64,000 bases of DNA from Clostridia bacterium (GTDB lineage: Bacteria; Bacillota; Clostridia; Oscillospirales; CAG-272). Made by a program: the position numbers and the translations under genes. The notes below the pieces were generated by a model. That model ran no database searches. It was not told the DNA's origin and was given only the letters and a program-made list of their open reading frames with translations. Shown piece by piece: positions 6,700-15,799 of the stretch. Location: contig JAGARU010000098.1 of the NCBI GenBank assembly GCA_017622085.1, positions 1 through 64,000 of the forward strand, in the 5' to 3' direction. Numbering within the stretch: the first letter of the stretch is position 1; each line of letters begins with the position of its first letter.

Positions 6700-8511
6700 A
6701 TGAACAAAACCGAATTCTACACCAAAATCCATCAGGGCTGGGGCACGTATAACGTCCTCAGTCTCCTTTCCCACGTAAAGCTCCCCTACGGCTTTGCCAT
6801 CCATCTGGCCTTCAAGGATTTTTCCGACGGAGGGGTGCTTCGGGAGGCCTTTATCGGCCGCAAAAACCCTTGGGATGAGCACGTTACCCCCGGTCTCCGC
6901 TCCTGGGACGGTACGTACACCTCTCTGCGGGTGGAGTATTTGGAGAGCGTTTTCACGGTGGAAAGCGCCGTGGAGGGGGATGACCAATATATTTTGGTGA
7001 CCCCGGAGAAAACCGGCTACCGCACCCCCGCCCTGTCCGTGGAGGCTTGTCTGCTTTGGGGTAAGGAGGGCGTGATCGGTAAGAAAAACGGTCGCCTTTA
7101 CGGAGAATTCCCGGACGGCCACCGCATTGAGCTCCATTCCACCACTCCCCCGGAGCGGCTGGACTATGCCCACTCCCTCTCGCCCGCCATGGGCGTGTAT
7201 CTGTACGGCCCCACGGTGATCTCTACCAAGGCCTGCTCCTTGGAGGAGGGCATGGCCGTTATCGCTCGCGGCAAGGCGAAAACCGAGGCCGAGGCCGCCC
7301 GTTACGGCAAGCACGCGGAGGCCTACACCGCCATGAAATCCTGCCTTGCGTGGGATACCTTCTACGATTGTGAGCACGACCGTCTCTGCTCCCCCGTCAG
7401 CCGGAGCTGGAGCAAAAGCTGGGGCGGATACGTCATGTTCTGCTGGGATTCTTACTTTGCGGCCATCATGGCCGCCATCGACTGCCCGGAGCTGGCTTAC
7501 GCCAATGCCATTGCCATTACGGAGGAGGCCACGGAGCGCGGCTTTGTGCCAAACTTCGCCTGTGCCCATAACGTAAAGAGCAGGGACCGCTCCGAGCCGC
7601 CCGTGGGCTCGATGATCTGCCTTGAGATCTATCGCCGATACGGCGGCGACTGGTTCCTCTCTCAGGTGTATGACACCCTGCTTTCCTGGAACCGCTGGAA
7701 CTTTGAATGTCGGCGGGTGGGCGAGGGCTACCTCTGCTGGGGCTCGGACGCCTATACCCCCGTCTGCGGACAGGGACTGGAAAAGAACAATGTGGAGTGC
7801 TGGCAGGGTGCAGCCTACGAGTCTGGCCTTGATAACTCCCCTATGTACGACGGCGTGCCCTATGATCCGGAGACGCATTTGATGCAAATGGCCGACGTGG
7901 GTCTGATGGGACTTTACGTGGATGATTGCCGCGCGCTCCTTGCCATTGGCGAGATTCTCGGACGCCACCAAGCCGACGCGGAGCTGACTGCCCGCATGGA
8001 GGCCGTGGATCAAGCGCTTCAAACGCTTTGGAACGAGGAGGACGGCATCTTTGAAAACCGAAATCTGGCCACGGGCGAGCTTTCGGGTCGCATTTCTCCC
8101 ACCAACTTCTACGCTCTCTTCAGCGACCGTGTTACGGACGAGCAGGTGGAAAGTATGTGCCGCCGGTACTATTTTGCGCCGGAGCACTTCCACGGAGAAT
8201 ACCGAATGCCCTCCATTTCCCGCTCGGACCCTGCCTACCCCGACCAGAACTATTGGCGCGGCCGCATTTGGGCCCCTATGAATTATCTGGTCTATATGGC
8301 CTTCCGCCGCCGGGGCTGTGCCGATGCCGCCAAGGATCTGGCCGAAGCCTCGGAGCGCCTCCTCCTCAAGGAATGGCGCCTGCACGGTCACGTCCACGAG
8401 AACTATAACGCTGACACCGGTCTCGGTTGCGGTGGCCACGGCGCCAGCGACGCCTTCTACCACTGGGGCGGCCTCCTTGCCACCATCGCCATCGACGCAG
8501 ATCAGGAGTAA
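6700..8511 (+). CDS. GH63/MGH1-like glycoside hydrolase
   Basis: This 603-residue protein is taken to start at ATG 6700, the first ATG after the promoter. The long alpha-helical C-terminal part (about 230-600) has the hallmarks of the (alpha/alpha)6 toroid family of GH63/MGH1-like and trehalase-like enzymes: WGGYVMFCWDSYFAAI, a conserved VPNFACAHNVKSRDRSEPPV loop and YWRGRIWAPMNYLVY near the C-terminus. A beta-rich N-terminal domain (about 10-215) precedes it. Such enzymes cleave alpha-linked glucose, mannose or mannosylglycerate with inversion. There is no signal peptide, so it is intracellular. The SRDRSEPP Asp and a late Glu in LLLKEWRLHGHVHENY are candidate catalytic residues. The exact substrate is open. 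Confidence 0.82.
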   Translation: MNKTEFYTKIHQGWGTYNVLSLLSHVKLPYGFAIHLAFKDFSDGGVLREAFIGRKNPWDEHVTPGLRSWDGTYTSLRVEYLESVFTVESAVEGDDQYILVTPEKTGYRTPALSVEACLLWGKEGVIGKKNGRLYGEFPDGHRIELHSTTPPERLDYAHSLSPAMGVYLYGPTVISTKACSLEEGMAVIARGKAKTEAEAARYGKHAEAYTAMKSCLAWDTFYDCEHDRLCSPVSRSWSKSWGGYVMFCWDSYFAAIMAAIDCPELAYANAIAITEEATERGFVPNFACAHNVKSRDRSEPPVGSMICLEIYRRYGGDWFLSQVYDTLLSWNRWNFECRRVGEGYLCWGSDAYTPVCGQGLEKNNVECWQGAAYESGLDNSPMYDGVPYDPETHLMQMADVGLMGLYVDDCRALLAIGEILGRHQADAELTARMEAVDQALQTLWNEEDGIFENRNLATGELSGRISPTNFYALFSDRVTDEQVESMCRRYYFAPEHFHGEYRMPSISRSDPAYPDQNYWRGRIWAPMNYLVYMAFRRRGCADAAKDLAEASERLLLKEWRLHGHVHENYNADTGLGCGGHGASDAFYHWGGLLATIAIDADQE

Positions 8512-8526
8512 CGACAATAAAAACAA

Positions 8527-8562
8527 GCAGGGGGTCTCTTTTGCAAAAAAGAGCCCCCCTGC
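8527..8562. terminator. Terminator hairpin between convergent glycosidase genes
   Basis: The stem GCAGGGGG-TCTCTTTT pairs with AAAAGAG-CCCCCC-TGC around a GCAA loop. Read on the minus strand the stem is followed by TTGTTTTTATTG, so it best serves the GH43 gene. Confidence 0.7.
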
Positions 8563-8612
8563 ATCCCCCAGAAAATGAATCCGGGGCGCGTACGGTTTTT
8601 GTTGCTTGGTGC

Positions 8613-10280
8613 TTACTTTTCCTCTAACGCAAATACCTGTCCCCTCGTGATGCCATGGGAATTGAAGGCGTCGACCCGAAGGTAAACCGGATCGCCCGCC
8701 ATAAGGGAGCCGATGGTCTGGGTCGGGAGGAAGGTGGTACGGGCATGGTAAAGCTTGTCGGGCGCGTGTCCCCAAAGAATGCAGGCACCCTCGGCACCGT
8801 CGGATGCCCAGGTAACCTCCATGTTGCAAGGTCCGGTACGCCGGGCCGAGGCCGTTACCGCTTGGGGTGCAAGCCCCTCGCTCCGACCGAATACCCGCAA
8901 GCCGGATACCTTGGGGGTCTGCCGATAGGGAAGCTCCGTCACGGTCAGACGAAGGTATCGCACCGCCTCACCGTCAAAGAATACCGTATCGCCGGGCAGA
9001 TCCGTTTCTGCCTGGCGTTTGTCGCTCAGAATAAAGTAGTTCACGCCGTCCGCTGATCCCTCAAGAAGCCAGCGGGTCCGAAGGGGAGCGTATTCGAAGA
9101 CCCGATCTCCGCCGGGGTTCTTCTCCGCCAGCTCATCCTCGCCAAAGGCTATGGAGAGCCCAAAGTCAGCAAAGTGAACCTGCACCGCATAAACGGAGCA
9201 GACCTTGGTGAGATCCAACGTCAGGGTAGGATTCGCCTCATCCGGATCAGCCGTCCACCACGCGCGGCAGTTTTCGTCCGCCACCGCCTCCGGGCAGGTG
9301 CCGCCGGCCGTTACCGGCTTATTATAGGAGAGGAGCATCCAATCCGGGTCGGCAAAGCATTCGCCATCCACCCGCTTAGGCCAATCGCCAAAGCGCTGAT
9401 CGCAGAACAGCTCGCCATCCTCGTCGTATCCGGCACGCCAAAGGCCAAGCCGCCGCTCAAAGGGATGGTTCACGCTGATCTGTGTGGTGGCCATATGCCA
9501 AAGCCGTCCCTCTCGGTCCTCGAAGGTAGAGCCGTGTCCTGCGCCGGTTACAAATCCGCCGGGCGAAAGGGAGAAGGGATTGTTTTTCTGCGGTACGTAG
9601 GGGCCAAGAGGATCGTCGGATACATAAACGCCATCGCAGTAGATGTTGAACTGTGTGCCGGGCGCGGCATATTGCAGATAGTATTTGCCCCCGTACTTGT
9701 TGAGCCATGCACCCTCAATGTAGGGAGGACAGCTCTCCGGTGCGTTGTTGTCATAGTCGGTGCGCTCATAGCCGAAGCGAACGGGATCGCCCCAGATCAG
9801 CGCCTTAGGCTCACCCATGGGCGCAAAGGTGTCGGGGTTCAGCTCCACCCCATAAATGGGATGGTCGTTGGAGCAGCCCCAGTAAAGATACAACCGTCCG
9901 TCCTCAAAGTAGAGGTGGGGATCCCAAAAGGCAAACGTGCCGGGAATCACCTCAAAGGGCACCGTTTCCGGATCGGATGTGCGATAGAAATTGCAGTTCT
10001 CCGTAAGGGCGGAGGCGCACAGAACCAGCTCTCCGTTTACCTCGCATACGTCAGGCGCATAGTCGTAGGTGGGCATCTTACCAAGAAAGGCACGGAACTC
10101 CCACGTTGCCAGATCGTTACTTACAAAAAAGCCGTCGGTCATGGAAGGAAAGAGATAGTACTTTCCCCGGAAAAAGATGGCGCTTGGATCGGCCGCCTCC
10201 CGGCAGGTAATGAACTTGCCCTCGCAGAAGTGGCGCTGGTAGCGATAAGAAAGGTTCAGCGGATTGCAGTAGTGCTTCAT
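8613..10280 (-). CDS. Glycoside hydrolase family 43-type protein
   Basis: This 555-residue protein has a five-bladed propeller signature typical of GH43: ADPSAIFFRGKYYLF (Asp near 31) as base, a middle WDPHLYFEDGRLYLYWG, and PPYIEGAWLNKYGGKYYL carrying the likely general-acid Glu. The C-terminal 240 residues include a beta-sandwich that looks carbohydrate-binding (SIAFGEDELAEKNPGG to RYLRLTVTELP) and a fibronectin-like tail. Family members act on arabinans, xylans or galactans. There is no signal peptide, so it is probably intracellular and acts on imported oligosaccharides. It has its own promoter upstream and runs convergently toward the GH63-like gene, consistent with a glycan-use region. 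Confidence 0.88.
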   Translation of the reverse strand: MKHYCNPLNLSYRYQRHFCEGKFITCREAADPSAIFFRGKYYLFPSMTDGFFVSNDLATWEFRAFLGKMPTYDYAPDVCEVNGELVLCASALTENCNFYRTSDPETVPFEVIPGTFAFWDPHLYFEDGRLYLYWGCSNDHPIYGVELNPDTFAPMGEPKALIWGDPVRFGYERTDYDNNAPESCPPYIEGAWLNKYGGKYYLQYAAPGTQFNIYCDGVYVSDDPLGPYVPQKNNPFSLSPGGFVTGAGHGSTFEDREGRLWHMATTQISVNHPFERRLGLWRAGYDEDGELFCDQRFGDWPKRVDGECFADPDWMLLSYNKPVTAGGTCPEAVADENCRAWWTADPDEANPTLTLDLTKVCSVYAVQVHFADFGLSIAFGEDELAEKNPGGDRVFEYAPLRTRWLLEGSADGVNYFILSDKRQAETDLPGDTVFFDGEAVRYLRLTVTELPYRQTPKVSGLRVFGRSEGLAPQAVTASARRTGPCNMEVTWASDGAEGACILWGHAPDKLYHARTTFLPTQTIGSLMAGDPVYLRVDAFNSHGITRGQVFALEEK

Positions 10281-10310
10281 ATCAAATCTCCCAAAACGTG
10301 GATTTTCCTC

Positions 10311-10339
10311 ATGTTATCATAAAATCCGCCCGAAAGCAA
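10311..10339 (-). promoter_or_regulatory. Candidate promoter for the GH43 gene
   Basis: On the minus strand TTGCTT (10339-10334) and TAACAT (10316-10311) have a 17-base spacer, about 30 bases ahead of the start codon at 10280. Confidence 0.55.
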
Positions 10340-10354
10340 GCATCCAGAGCATAC

Positions 10355-10417
10355 CTATAAAAAATATGCGGACGCCCTCCCGTTGTACCCGTAAGGATAT
10401 AACGCTGGGCGTCCGCA
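10355..10417 (-). terminator. Terminator of the sigma/ABC cassette
   Basis: An 11-bp perfect stem (10407-10417 with 10367-10377) encloses a large loop. On the minus strand it is followed by a U-rich tail that reads ATATTTTTTATA. Confidence 0.8.
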
Positions 10418-10421
10418 CGTT

Positions 10422-12077
10422 TTATTGATCCGTCGGCTGATACGCCAAATAAATCAGCGGTGTTTTGCCGACGGTTACGGAATAAGGCAGCAAGCCTTTT
10501 TCTACAATCGCCAAAAGCTGTGCGACAGGATAAGCCTGCAGGGAATAGGCATATTTATGGTACTCCCGCCCATCCACGTGCCGAGGAATTTGCCTCTTGT
10601 TTCGTAGCATGATTTGTGCAAGCTCGGTGCCCAGCACCTCGGCCAAGGCATCCGCCAAAGCCGTTCTTGCTGGATACCAATACTTCTCCAGCTCCTCGAA
10701 GGGAAGTGCAGGGATCGTCAGTTGGAGCGCTCCGCATCGTCTTCGCTTTACTGTGTGCATAGCCTCGAAGTCTGGCACCATCTCATAGATGCGGGAATCA
10801 TCAATTACTATACCGCCGGGTAAAAGAGAGGCGTAGAAGGCTGTGATACGATCGGAGCTGAGCTGATATTTAAACCGGCGATAGGCAAAGGCCGTATCAC
10901 CGAACACCGATTGGCAGTCTAGCATCTGACAGACAGAGCCATCCGTCCCGATCGTTCTGCGATGCTGGGTAGGACCGGAAAATGTATAGGTGGGGTTTCC
11001 TCGGTCATCTGCATCATAAACAAAGCCGGTAGCAAACCACCGTCCGCCATTGGGGCGCTCCGGCAAGCAGTCGTAGATTGAGGGACGGGCTTCACACCGC
11101 TCTACAGTAATCAATAGCGCTTGATATAAAATAGCCAGAAGGAGCGTAACCTTTTGCTTTTCAGAAAAATTTATAAAGCGCGGGCGCTCCATCGCCTCTC
11201 TAAAGTGTTCCTGTGCCATGCCCCATACGAGTTCAGCCATCTGCTTTGCCAACTCCTCCTGTGCCGGAATATCGCCGTATTGCTTGTTACCATCAATCAG
11301 AAGGCAACGGGTGTACACCAACCCCGATGTTGTTTTTCCCATCAGCTCTCCTTGAATCAGTCGATCAATCATAGGCTCAAGGTAAGCACAGGGAATCCCC
11401 ATTGCATCTGCGATCTGTCGAACTGGGAGGGGCTTTTCATAGGCCAGAATCAAAATGTTTTGCTCAATTGAGGAGTGAATCAGAGAGCGGGGCTCACCGC
11501 TCATTCCTTGATATCCACGGGTGCCAAGAAGCACTTGCTTAGGCTCGTAGCTGGCGGATGTGTATTTTTTCATGGTGTTCAGACCCTCCTTGATTTGTTT
11601 TCTTGCACCAGACAATCGGGAAAGCACCGTTCCCCTAGGAATACCCAGTTCCTTGGCGATACGCTCCACGGAATGCCCGTGCATATAGTGACGGACTGTT
11701 ACCTCCCGATGGATCCGGATTAGCCGGCTGATCTCCCGCCGTATGCTTTCATATTCCTCATCCCGCTCCCAATGCTCTTCGGCCTGTTGGATGGTGTCCT
11801 CTGCTTCCAGTCCATCCAGATACTCATGGATCAGAACCCGGTCCTTATGCTTTCGTCTCAAGTAGGAGTTATACCGATTTTGCAGGATTGTGCAAAGAAA
11901 GCCCTTGGGATGGTCAATAGGCTCACCCTTTTGATGTTTGGCAAGAAAGGCAAGAATCGTTTCCTGAATGACCGTATCGATTTCCTCGCAATCGGGATAT
12001 TTATAAGCGGCTACCCGATAGAGATAGGAAAGATATTCTGTGTATTCTGCCTCTTGCGCTTGATTTGTGTTGTGCAT
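10422..12077 (-). CDS. Sigma-70-like factor with long C-terminal extension (cassette copy 1)
   Basis: This 551-residue protein starts at ATG 12077 behind a GGAGT site. Residues about 5-85 resemble sigma region 2 (YLSYLYRVAAYKYPDCEEID, FLCTILQNRYNSYLRRKHK). Residues about 110-170 are a region-4 HTH (SVERIAKELGIPRGTVLSRL). Unlike usual ECF factors of about 180 residues, some 370 more follow. They begin with a second helical DNA-binding-like segment (LAYEKPLPVRQIADAMGIPC, about 205-250), then a long domain I do not recognise. It is the last gene of a minus-strand cassette, 16 bases after the second ABC gene. It is a diverged paralogue of the protein at 15800-17452, about half identical by eye. 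The role is inferred: a dedicated sigma factor with a built-in sensor domain. Confidence 0.8.
   Translation of the reverse strand: MHNTNQAQEAEYTEYLSYLYRVAAYKYPDCEEIDTVIQETILAFLAKHQKGEPIDHPKGFLCTILQNRYNSYLRRKHKDRVLIHEYLDGLEAEDTIQQAEEHWERDEEYESIRREISRLIRIHREVTVRHYMHGHSVERIAKELGIPRGTVLSRLSGARKQIKEGLNTMKKYTSASYEPKQVLLGTRGYQGMSGEPRSLIHSSIEQNILILAYEKPLPVRQIADAMGIPCAYLEPMIDRLIQGELMGKTTSGLVYTRCLLIDGNKQYGDIPAQEELAKQMAELVWGMAQEHFREAMERPRFINFSEKQKVTLLLAILYQALLITVERCEARPSIYDCLPERPNGGRWFATGFVYDADDRGNPTYTFSGPTQHRRTIGTDGSVCQMLDCQSVFGDTAFAYRRFKYQLSSDRITAFYASLLPGGIVIDDSRIYEMVPDFEAMHTVKRRRCGALQLTIPALPFEELEKYWYPARTALADALAEVLGTELAQIMLRNKRQIPRHVDGREYHKYAYSLQAYPVAQLLAIVEKGLLPYSVTVGKTPLIYLAYQPTDQ
10440..10524. repeat. 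85-nt near-identical direct repeat, copy 1
   Basis: This block encodes the C-terminal AQLLAIVEKGLLPYSVTVGK region of sigma copy 1. It matches 15824-15908 at 83 of 85 positions, while the rest of the two genes is clearly diverged. Confidence 0.92.
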
Positions 12078-12093
12078 CGTACGATCACTCCTT

Positions 12094-13884
12094 TCATTGG
12101 TTGACGTTGCTGCGATAGTTTTCTGCTTGAAGATTAAACATTTTTGCGTAGCTACCGTTCTGTTCAATTAGCTGGTTGTGGGAACCTTGCTCTGTCAGGG
12201 TGCCATTCTCAAACATGTAGATTCGATCAGAACGGCGAGTGGTGGATAGACGATGGGAAATGAAAATTACCGTTTTTTCCTTGGCATTTTTGGCAATGCT
12301 TTGATTTAGCTGATATTCCGCCATAGGATCCAGTGCGCTGGAGGGCTCATCCATAATAATCAGGTCGTTTTTATGAGCAAATACTCGGGCAATGGCTATT
12401 TTTTGAGCCTCGCCTCCGGAAAGATCTGTTCCGTCTTTGTAAAATTCCCGAGTCAGTTCTGTATGAATACCGTTCGGTAGAGTTTCTAATTTTTCGCTAA
12501 AGGTACTATCGCTCAGCGCCTGTAGCACAAGTGCCTCTTGATCCGAAGTGTATCGATCGGCTAAAACATTTTCCGCCACAGTAGCCGCAAAGATTCGGTA
12601 ATCCTGGAAAACCGCGCCCATTCGCTGACGCAATAGATCCAGCCGGTATTCCTTTATGTTGTGACCGTTATAGAGAATCTCGCCTCCGTCTACATCGTAT
12701 AACCGTAGGATCAGTTTGATTAGGGTGGTTTTTCCGGCCCCATTGTAGCCTACAATAGCGATCCGATCGCCTTGCTCAATGCGGAGAGAAACGTTCTTCA
12801 ATACCGGCTTGTCCTGATAGGCAAAAGATACGTTTTTTAACTCTAAAGAGCGGAACGGCTCGGGAACTCGCTCGCCTGAACGAATGGTGGGCTCGGTGGC
12901 AAAAAAGGTGCGGACCTTATCAATATACAGAGCGTCCCGCCCCAGTTTGGTAAACTGCGCGGTAATATCAGAAATCATATTGTTCATTTTCCAAATTGAC
13001 TGGATTGTGATGGCAAAGGCGCCTACCAAAATGGACCCGTCAAAGAGAAGCTTGGACATATACAGAATGATAAAGGACTCCGATACGAAGGAAAGCAAGT
13101 CCACAATAAAGGTAAATGCAAAGCCGGCTTGGTTGCCCTTTACAGTTAGCCGACGGGTGTCATCAACAACCCGTCTGTGCTCTTGGCGTAAATTGTCCGC
13201 AACTCCCGTCAGTCGGATCTCTTTTGCAAAGTCGGCAAGGGAGAAGAATCGGTCAATATACCAGCTTTTTCGGTATTGCTCCTGCAGGAGTTGATGATAT
13301 TTGTAGTCGATCAAATTTTTGAAGTAGCGAAATACCATGTTTATCGCCGCTACGCCAAGAATCAACGCGGCAATCATGGGTTTGATGGTCAACAGTACTG
13401 CAAATACGGAGGTCGAACCGGCGATGGATCGGATCATATCTCCAAGGCAGTCATTTGTGCGCACCATAACTGCCTCGCAATTGCGCATGGCGTAGATAAA
13501 GTCGTTGTAAAACTCCGGAGAGTCGTAGGCAGCAAGATCCAATTCTCCCGCCTTGTGAAAGAATTTTTTGTGCACTCTGTGCTGGAAATCCAGCTTTTGT
13601 CTGGCATTTAGCAAATTCCAATAGAGGTGGTAAATTAAATAATACAGTGCCCAAAAGAGTGCCATAAGACAAATAGGCTGTAGAATTTGTGCAAGGCTTT
13701 CTCCCCGATCGATGGCATTTAGAACCATGCTGGTAAAATAAATTTCAAAGCCATGCTTCATACCGGTAACAAGTCCCATCAGTGCTCGACAGATCACATA
13801 ACCGGGCGAGGTTTTAAAAGCTAAGGACAAAATATGTCCGCTGTTTTTTATGGAATTGATCAGAGTAACCCTATTCTTGTTCAT
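12094..13884 (-). CDS. ABC exporter half-transporter (permease-ATPase fusion), second of pair
   Basis: This 596-residue protein has an N-terminal six-helix type IV ABC exporter domain (about 1-325) and a C-terminal ATPase domain with Walker A GYNGAGKTT near 378, signature LSGGEAQ near 485, Walker B LIIMDEPSSALDP and an H-loop in IFISHRLS. The catalytic Glu after Walker B is present. Its start overlaps the stop of the upstream ABC gene by four bases, indicating coupled translation and a heterodimer. No peptidase domain precedes the membrane part, so processing of a leader peptide is not suggested. The substrate is unknown: peptide, lipid or drug are all possible. It lies within a sigma-ABC-ABC-sigma operon. 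Confidence 0.92.
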   Translation of the reverse strand: MNKNRVTLINSIKNSGHILSLAFKTSPGYVICRALMGLVTGMKHGFEIYFTSMVLNAIDRGESLAQILQPICLMALFWALYYLIYHLYWNLLNARQKLDFQHRVHKKFFHKAGELDLAAYDSPEFYNDFIYAMRNCEAVMVRTNDCLGDMIRSIAGSTSVFAVLLTIKPMIAALILGVAAINMVFRYFKNLIDYKYHQLLQEQYRKSWYIDRFFSLADFAKEIRLTGVADNLRQEHRRVVDDTRRLTVKGNQAGFAFTFIVDLLSFVSESFIILYMSKLLFDGSILVGAFAITIQSIWKMNNMISDITAQFTKLGRDALYIDKVRTFFATEPTIRSGERVPEPFRSLELKNVSFAYQDKPVLKNVSLRIEQGDRIAIVGYNGAGKTTLIKLILRLYDVDGGEILYNGHNIKEYRLDLLRQRMGAVFQDYRIFAATVAENVLADRYTSDQEALVLQALSDSTFSEKLETLPNGIHTELTREFYKDGTDLSGGEAQKIAIARVFAHKNDLIIMDEPSSALDPMAEYQLNQSIAKNAKEKTVIFISHRLSTTRRSDRIYMFENGTLTEQGSHNQLIEQNGSYAKMFNLQAENYRSNVNQ

Positions 13885-15686
13885 ACGGCGTTTTCCTCCT
13901 TCCGATAGTTTTCTGCCTGCTTGCGGAACATATCTGCGTATTTTCCGTTTTTTTTCATTAATTCACTGTGTGTTCCGGATTCAATGACAGCACCCTGCTC
14001 CAGCATATAGATGCGGTCGGCTACCACGGCACTAGATAGACGATGAGAAATAAAGATGACACTTTTATTCTCACTTATGGCCATCATTCGTTGATACATT
14101 TTATGTTCTGCAATAGGGTCCAGCGCGCTGGTGGGCTCGTCCAAAACCAGAATGGGTGCATTTTGGAAGTACGCGTGAGCCAGCGCCAGTTTTTGCGCCT
14201 CACCTCCGGACAAAACGGCGCCGTTTTCATCAAATTCCTTGGTCATAACAGTGTGGATCCCGTGTGGCAACGCGGCAATCCGATCATATACGTCGGCCAG
14301 TTTCAGCGCCTCAATCACCTTTTCTTCGTCGCTATCCTGAACCGGACGCATCAGTACATTTTCCATAACGGTCAGCGCTACAGGCTTACAGTCTTGAAAG
14401 ACAGTTGCGTATTGAGCCCGATATTCTTCCAGCTTTAACTGACGCACATCCTGCCCATTTAGCGTTACCGTACCCTCTGTGGGGTCATACAAGCGGAGCA
14501 GTAGCTTGATTAAGGTGCTTTTTCCGGCTCCGTTGTGTCCGACAAGTGCAATTTTTTCTCCGTGTCCTACTCGAATGCTTATATTTCGAAGGGTAGGCGT
14601 CTCACTGCCCTCGTATGTAAAGGAAACGTTATTAAGGCAAAGCTCTCCTATCAGAGGCTTTTCATCTCCTCCGACGATTTTAGGCTCATACTGCAGAAAG
14701 ACATTCAGATCGTCAACAAAATGAGACAGCTTGTGCATGGTCTGCCATTGTTGGAGAAAGGCAGTGAACGCATAAGTGATGGAGGAAACGGAGTTGATAA
14801 TAACCACGCAGTCGGCTACTGTCATTACCCCAAGCATAAAGGTGCGGTAAACGGCGTAGATCAAGGTTAGAGGATTCAGAAGTGCGTCAAGAAAGGCGCT
14901 GAGGAAATAATCGCAGAGCATTTCTCGCTTGCCGTATTTGCGAATTACATCCTTGCGTCCCTCGCAGGCTCGATCGTAGCGATCCATCATAAAGCTTTTG
15001 GCGTTGGTTAGGCGCATTTCTTTTGCGTATTCGCTCATGTAAAACACACGTTGCGCGTATTTGCGGTGTCGATTGTGTTCCACGTCCTCTGCATGGTGCT
15101 TGTATTCCAGTGCGGCTCTCTTTTTCCGCACGAATACAGTCAGCAGAGGGAGGAGGGCGAATAAAATAAAGATGGGATCGATTTTCGTTAAAAACGTACC
15201 GAACAGAATTAGCTGTAACAGGGAGGAGCAAAAGGAAACGAAGTTATTTATGACTTGAGTTACACTTTCCAGCGCATTTTCCTGCACCTTTACGTACTGG
15301 TCGTAAAACTTAGGATCTTCATAGCAGGATAGCTCCACGCGCCGTGCCTGATCGTAGATCATTCCCATAAATCCGCGGTCTAATGCTGCAGATATATAGG
15401 GAGTTACAAAGACCTCCCCCGCTTGTTGGATTAGCGCAAACAGCCGATGCCCTCCCACGATCAGAACGACTCCAATTATCACTGCACCGAATGCCAGGCC
15501 GTGTTCAAAGGTAGATACAACAAATTTTAATATGTAGGTGCTGTAATAAAAGTACCCCACGCGCCCAAGCATAGCCAGCACCAGCTTAACGGGGATCGCA
15601 AAGGGGGCCAAACGAAATACTGTTCCAAGAATCTGGCCCGTATTCCGGAACGCACGCCCGGTGGGGCTTTTGTTCTCTTTGTTCAT
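13881..15686 (-). CDS. ABC exporter half-transporter (permease-ATPase fusion), first of pair
   Basis: This 601-residue protein has the same layout as its neighbour: membrane domain about 1-335, Walker A GHNGAGKST near 382, signature LSGGEAQ near 490, Walker B ILVLDEPTSALDP near 513 and H-loop His near 547. Both members of the pair keep consensus catalytic residues, unlike heterodimeric exporters with one degenerate site. It is preceded by a 113-base leader containing an 11-bp hairpin and follows the sigma copy 2 gene. A GGAGG site lies just upstream of ATG 15686. The two half-transporters probably form a heterodimer exporting a substrate linked to the signal the sigma proteins read (inference). 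Confidence 0.92.
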   Translation of the reverse strand: MNKENKSPTGRAFRNTGQILGTVFRLAPFAIPVKLVLAMLGRVGYFYYSTYILKFVVSTFEHGLAFGAVIIGVVLIVGGHRLFALIQQAGEVFVTPYISAALDRGFMGMIYDQARRVELSCYEDPKFYDQYVKVQENALESVTQVINNFVSFCSSLLQLILFGTFLTKIDPIFILFALLPLLTVFVRKKRAALEYKHHAEDVEHNRHRKYAQRVFYMSEYAKEMRLTNAKSFMMDRYDRACEGRKDVIRKYGKREMLCDYFLSAFLDALLNPLTLIYAVYRTFMLGVMTVADCVVIINSVSSITYAFTAFLQQWQTMHKLSHFVDDLNVFLQYEPKIVGGDEKPLIGELCLNNVSFTYEGSETPTLRNISIRVGHGEKIALVGHNGAGKSTLIKLLLRLYDPTEGTVTLNGQDVRQLKLEEYRAQYATVFQDCKPVALTVMENVLMRPVQDSDEEKVIEALKLADVYDRIAALPHGIHTVMTKEFDENGAVLSGGEAQKLALAHAYFQNAPILVLDEPTSALDPIAEHKMYQRMMAISENKSVIFISHRLSSAVVADRIYMLEQGAVIESGTHSELMKKNGKYADMFRKQAENYRKEENAV

Positions 15687-15713
15687 AATGTAAACCTCCG
15701 CGTAGAATGATAG

Positions 15714-15740
15714 GGGCGATACTTACAAGAAGTATCGCCC
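15714..15740 (-). promoter_or_regulatory. Leader hairpin upstream of the ABC pair
   Basis: A perfect 11-bp stem (15714-15724 with 15730-15740) with a 5-nt loop sits in the gap between sigma copy 2 and the first ABC gene. No T-run follows on either strand, so it is not a standard terminator; it may set RNA stability or expression ratio. Confidence 0.6.
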
Positions 15741-15799
15741 TCTGATTTATTAGACGCGGGATTTACCCGCCGGTTCACTATTTTAAGAAAAAATTGTTT

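Noticed and set aside
6658..8829. A 723-codon open frame on the minus strand
   Set aside because: It is antisense to the GH63-like gene, covers the promoter at 6641-6669 and shows no recognisable domain.
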